From Serratia inhibens (GTDB lineage: Bacteria; Pseudomonadota; Gammaproteobacteria; Enterobacterales; Enterobacteriaceae), in the NCBI RefSeq assembly GCF_003591175.1, contig NZ_QYYG01000009.1, positions 1 through 64,000 of the forward strand: DNA of 64,000 bases. The letters run 5' to 3'. The position numbers were made by a program, and so were the translations under genes. Under the pieces are notes generated by a model, which was not told the origin of the DNA, made no database searches, and saw nothing but the letters and a program-made list of their open reading frames with translations. This document shows positions 60,984 through 64,000 of this stretch, piece after piece (position 1 is the stretch's first letter; every line of letters starts with the position of its first letter).

Positions 60984-62348
60984 ATGATGAAATCGGTACT
61001 GTTTTGGAAAATAACCACTCTGCTGGGATTGATGATTTTAATGATTATCCCGGTGACGCAGTTGATGAACGTGATTGAGGAGCGCAGTGGCTATCGCCAG
61101 AGCGTGGTTGGGCAGGTAAGCGAAAGCACCAGCCGGGCGCAGCGCATTTTGGGGCCGTTGATTGTCATCCCTTATATCGAACGAGAAGAGAAGAAGGATG
61201 ACAAGGGGCAGCCGACAGTGCAGAGGGTGCGGCATTATCGATATCTGCTGCCGGAGAATTTGCAGGTCAGCGGCAAGCCGAACGTAGAGGTACGCAAGCT
61301 GGGCATCTATCAGACTCAGGTGTATCAGGGGCCGTTAAAGTTTCAGGTGAAGTTCGGTCAGCCGGAGTTGGCTGATTTGCAGCGCAGCAACGTGACCCTT
61401 GAGCAACCCTACTTGTTGGTTGCGCTCAGCGACTCGCGTGGCATCAAGAGCATTTCACCGCTTGCCAGCGCCCAGCCGCCAACCACCTTTGAACCGGGTA
61501 CGCGAGTGGATGCGCTGCCGCAAGGCATTCATGCGCCGCTACAGCTTGCCGCGTTGCAAAAAGAGGGGCTGGATGCCGACTTTACCCTGACGTTGGCGGG
61601 CACCAGCAGCCTGTCGCTGGTGCCGCTTGGCCGCAGCAGCGAATTGACGCTGCAAAGCAACTGGCCGCACCCTAATTTCCTCGGCAACTTCCTGCCGGAT
61701 GAGCGCAAGGTGACGGAAAAAGGCTTTAGCGCCCGCTGGCGCAGCACCTGGTTCGCCAATAACATCAACAGCGCATTTCACTATGACGATGGGATCATTG
61801 ACGAAGACAAACTGCCGACCTTCAGCACCAGCCTGATTGAACCCGTGGATCACTATCAACTGACCGAGCGTGCGGTGAAATATGCGGTGCTGTTCATCGG
61901 GCTGACGTTTATGGCGTTTTTCCTGTTCGAAACTCTGACCGGTTTGCGGGTACACCCGATTCAGTATCTGCTGGTCGGTGCCGCACTGGTGTTGTTCTAC
62001 CTGATACTGCTGGCGTTCTCCGAACATTTCGGCTTCGCGACCGCCTACCTGTTGGCCAGCGTGGCCTGCAGTGGCCTGATCGCCTTTTATCTCAGCGCGG
62101 TGCTGCGCGGCAAGCGGCGCGGGGCGATGTTCGCCGGCAGCCTGCTGATGCTTTATGGCGTGTTGTACCTGTTGTTGCAGTCTGAAGACAATGCGCTGGT
62201 GCTGGGGGCAGGGCTGTTGTTCGCCATTCTGGCGGGGATAATGCTGCTGACGCGTAAGCTGGATTGGTATCAGGTGGCCGACCCGGCGCGGTTGAGCGGC
62301 GAAATACCGACCGCTGACGGCGAAAACCGCTTCAGGTTGTGGAAATAA
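60984..62348 (+). CDS. creD: Inner-membrane protein CreD
   Basis: CreD/CET family membrane protein of 454 residues. One N-terminal span (LLGLMILMIIPVTQLMNVI), a large periplasmic domain with ERSGYRQSVVGQVSESTSRAQRILGPLIVIPY (from residue 33), then five or six C-terminal spans (from about 293: KYAVLFIGLTFMAFFLFETL). CreD is the most strongly CreB-induced gene in E. coli and affects envelope integrity and colicin E2 sensitivity. AAGGAG precedes the ATG. It has its own CreB site. Confidence 0.93.
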   Translation: MMKSVLFWKITTLLGLMILMIIPVTQLMNVIEERSGYRQSVVGQVSESTSRAQRILGPLIVIPYIEREEKKDDKGQPTVQRVRHYRYLLPENLQVSGKPNVEVRKLGIYQTQVYQGPLKFQVKFGQPELADLQRSNVTLEQPYLLVALSDSRGIKSISPLASAQPPTTFEPGTRVDALPQGIHAPLQLAALQKEGLDADFTLTLAGTSSLSLVPLGRSSELTLQSNWPHPNFLGNFLPDERKVTEKGFSARWRSTWFANNINSAFHYDDGIIDEDKLPTFSTSLIEPVDHYQLTERAVKYAVLFIGLTFMAFFLFETLTGLRVHPIQYLLVGAALVLFYLILLAFSEHFGFATAYLLASVACSGLIAFYLSAVLRGKRRGAMFAGSLLMLYGVLYLLLQSEDNALVLGAGLLFAILAGIMLLTRKLDWYQVADPARLSGEIPTADGENRFRLWK

Positions 62349-62359
62349 GCAGAGGCGTT

Positions 62360-62378
62360 GGGCGCGGCAATCGCGCCC
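62360..62378. terminator. Hairpin between creD and fldB
   Basis: GGGCGCG / CGCGCCC forms a 7-8 bp stem around GCAAT between convergent genes. There is no T-run, so it is only a candidate terminator. Confidence 0.5.
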
Positions 62379-62385
62379 ATTGGCA

Positions 62386-62904
62386 TTACAGCAGCGGTTC
62401 CATCTCCAGCAGGATCTGTTCGCACCACTGTTGCAGGCGGTCTTCGCTCATATCGTATTGGTTCACCTCATCCAGCGCCAGGCCGACGAAGTGTTTGCCA
62501 TCTGCACTCAGCGGTTTCGGGCTGGTGAATTCAAAGCCTTCAATGGGCCAGAAGCCGATAAACTGCACGCCGAGCGGGGCGATGTGATCGTGCAGCATGC
62601 CGAGCGCATCGAGGAACCATTCGCCGTAGCCGAGCTGATCGCCCATGCCGTACATGGCGACAATTTTCCCCTTCAGATCCAGCGTCGCCAGTTGCGGCCA
62701 GACGGCTTCCCAATCTTCCTGCAACTCACCGAAATCCCAGGTAGGAATGCCGAGGATCAGGATGGAATACTCTTCCATCAACTGCGGGGACACGTCTTTC
62801 AGGTTGTGCAGGTCGACCAGGTCTTCGCCCAGAATCTCACGGATTTTTTCTGCCGCCATCTCGGTGTAGCAGGTGCTGGAGCCGTAAAACAGACCAATCT
62901 TCAT
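62386..62904 (-). CDS. fldB: Flavodoxin FldB
   Basis: FMN-binding electron carrier of 172 residues. The phosphate loop [14 protein letters not shown] (residues 9-22) differs from FldA and is typical of Fld[16 protein letters not shown] and [17 protein letters not shown] form the isoalloxazine site. FldB is induced by SoxRS in E. coli. Divergent from xerD with a 106-bp gap, as in E. coli. Confidence 0.95.
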   Translation of the reverse strand: MKIGLFYGSSTCYTEMAAEKIREILGEDLVDLHNLKDVSPQLMEEYSILILGIPTWDFGELQEDWEAVWPQLATLDLKGKIVAMYGMGDQLGYGEWFLDALGMLHDHIAPLGVQFIGFWPIEGFEFTSPKPLSADGKHFVGLALDEVNQYDMSEDRLQQWCEQILLEMEPLL

Positions 62905-63010
62905 TTTTAAACCGTTATGTTACCGTTCGTGGAATGGCATCGAGTGTACCAGATTTGCGCCGGCTTAAGGCATAATGGCGCAGGTGGAAAGCTAACAAAG
63001 AGAGGACCGC

Positions 63011-63910
63011 GTGCAACAGCAAGAGAGTGCGCTGATTGAGCAATTCCTGGATGCGCTGTGGCTCGAACGCAATCTGGCAGAAAATACGCTGGCCTCTTAT
63101 CGGCTGGATCTGCAGGCGCTGAACGCCTGGCTGAACCATCAAAATACCTCGCTGTTACAGGCACAGGCGCTGGATCTGCAGGCGTTTCTCGCCGAACGGG
63201 TGGAGGGGGGCTACAAAGCGACCAGTTCCGCGCGTTTGCTGAGCGCCATGCGCCGCCTGTTCCAGTACCTGTACCGCGAAAAGCTGCGGGAAGACGATCC
63301 GACCGCGCTGCTCGCCTCGCCGAAGTTGCCGCAGCGGCTGCCGAAAGATCTGAGCGAAGCGCAGGTCGATGCCTTGTTGCAGGCGCCGTGCGTCGATCAG
63401 CCGCTGGAGCTGCGAGACAAGGCGATGCTGGAGGTACTGTACGCCACCGGCCTGCGAGTATCCGAACTGGTCGGGTTGACCATCAGCGACGTCAGCCTGC
63501 GCCAGGGCGTGGTGCGGGTGATCGGTAAAGGCAACAAGGAACGGCTGGTGCCGCTGGGCGAAGAGGCGGTGTACTGGATCGAAAATTATCTGGAGCACGG
63601 CCGCCCGTGGATGGTCAACGGGCAGGCGCTGGATGTGCTGTTTCCAAGCAACCGCTGCCAGCAGATGACCCGACAGACGTTCTGGCATCGCATCAAACAC
63701 TATGCGATCCTAGCGGGTATTGATAGCGAGAGGCTGTCACCGCACGTGTTGCGCCACGCGTTTGCCACCCATTTGCTGAACCATGGGGCCGATCTCCGTG
63801 TCGTACAGATGTTATTGGGGCACAGCGACCTCTCTACCACACAAATTTACACGCATGTAGCGACCGAACGACTTAAACAGCTACATCAACAGCATCATCC
63901 GCGTGCCTGA
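63011..63910 (+). CDS. xerD: Site-specific tyrosine recombinase XerD
   Basis: Tyrosine recombinase of 299 residues that with XerC resolves chromosome dimers at dif under FtsK control. The N-terminal SAM-like core-binding domain is followed by the catalytic domain with Arg149 (ATGLRVSEL), Lys173, His245-x-x-Arg248 (HVLRHAFATHLL), His271 and nucleophile Tyr280 (STTQIYTH). It starts with GTG 63011 behind AGAGGA. Followed 27 bp later by dsbC, as in E. coli; this is housekeeping and does not mark a mobile element. Confidence 0.97.
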   Translation: MQQQESALIEQFLDALWLERNLAENTLASYRLDLQALNAWLNHQNTSLLQAQALDLQAFLAERVEGGYKATSSARLLSAMRRLFQYLYREKLREDDPTALLASPKLPQRLPKDLSEAQVDALLQAPCVDQPLELRDKAMLEVLYATGLRVSELVGLTISDVSLRQGVVRVIGKGNKERLVPLGEEAVYWIENYLEHGRPWMVNGQALDVLFPSNRCQQMTRQTFWHRIKHYAILAGIDSERLSPHVLRHAFATHLLNHGADLRVVQMLLGHSDLSTTQIYTHVATERLKQLHQQHHPRA

Positions 63911-63937
63911 CACGCCGGGTTCAAAAGGATTGGAAGA

Positions 63938-64000
63938 ATGAAGAAAGGTTTAATGCTGCTCTCTCTGCTGGTGGCTTCGGTGACCGGTACGGCCCAGGCC
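63938..64000 (+). CDS. dsbC: Thiol:disulfide interchange protein DsbC, N-terminal fragment
   Basis: Only the first 21 codons are in the window: MKKGLMLLSLLVASVTGTAQA, a complete Sec signal peptide with AQA cleavage site. GGAAG lies upstream of the ATG. Identity as the periplasmic disulfide isomerase DsbC is inferred from the conserved xerD-dsbC-recJ order, because the mature sequence is cut off. Confidence 0.8.
   Translation, partial: MKKGLMLLSLLVASVTGTAQA

Noticed and set aside
63011-63910. xerD as a phage- or island-type integrase
   Set aside because: Neighbours fldB and dsbC and the very high family similarity show housekeeping XerD; there is no attachment site or other mobile gene.
1-64000. 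CRISPR arrays, tRNA/rRNA genes, IS transposases, prophage genes
   Set aside because: I looked for regularly spaced repeats, tRNA-like cloverleaf ends and transposase or phage protein motifs and found none.

Overview
The window is a contiguous piece of a gammaproteobacterial chromosome from the order Enterobacterales. The protein sequences, the presence of ERIC repeats and the backbone order tktA ... epd-pgk-fbaA-mscS-argO-yggE-argP-rpiA-serA-fau-ssrS-zapA-ygfB-pepP-ubiH-ubiI-gcvTHP ... ygfZ-sdhE-cptA-fldB-xerD-dsbC match the E. coli/Yersinia/Serratia arrangement. Together with the GC-rich coding style this suggests Serratia (an inference; I could not search a database). The window starts inside tktA and ends inside dsbC.

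Layout. 1-4.3 kb: end of tktA and an AfuA/FbpA-like ABC importer of unknown substrate. 4.3-9.97 kb: the epd-pgk-fbaA glycolysis operon with CRP- and Cra-like sites, a DUF1345 membrane protein and mscS. 10.0-22.7 kb: an accessory sugar-acid block inserted between mscS and argO. It holds a yiaK-yiaL-MFS-lyxK-sgbH-sgbU-sgbE operon (2,3-diketo-L-gulonate to D-xylulose-5-P), a sugar ABC importer plus SMP-30 lactonase operon, and the YiaJ regulator. Nearly identical operator-like sequences lie before both operons. 22.8-33.9 kb: argO, yggE, argP, rpiA, serA, fau, 6S RNA, zapA and the ygfB-pepP-ubiH-ubiI operon.

34.1-38.6 kb: a second insertion, between ubiI and gcvT. It is a four-gene operon with a CtBP-like D-2-hydroxyacid dehydrogenase, a lysine-2,3-aminomutase-family radical SAM/PLP enzyme with an altered substrate pocket, an ATP-grasp ligase and a polytopic exporter-like protein. 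It looks like a compact biosynthetic cluster for a beta-amino-acid-containing small molecule and is the best candidate here for an undescribed system. 39.4-44.1 kb: gcvTHP, with an ERIC element lying between gcvH and gcvP. 44.2-55.2 kb: accessory genes, namely a quinone-oxidoreductase-like enzyme, a transporter remnant, a two-component system with a four-fold 11-bp direct-repeat array facing a small ORF and a MipA/OmpV protein, ygfF, a BrnT/BrnA toxin-antitoxin pair, and a GntR-controlled DUF2848/amidase/MFS operon. 55.2-64.0 kb: an HD-domain protein, trhA, ygfZ, sdhE-cptA followed directly by creBC and creD (with a perfect cre tag), fldB, xerD and the start of dsbC.

Repeats are unusually informative: two ERIC elements and one short ERIC-like palindrome, two copies of a 114-139 bp element with TGACAAAG terminal inverted repeats, and three 21-bp GGGGCGC...GCGCCC hairpins after stop codons. 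I saw no tRNA, rRNA, CRISPR array, insertion-sequence transposase or prophage gene.
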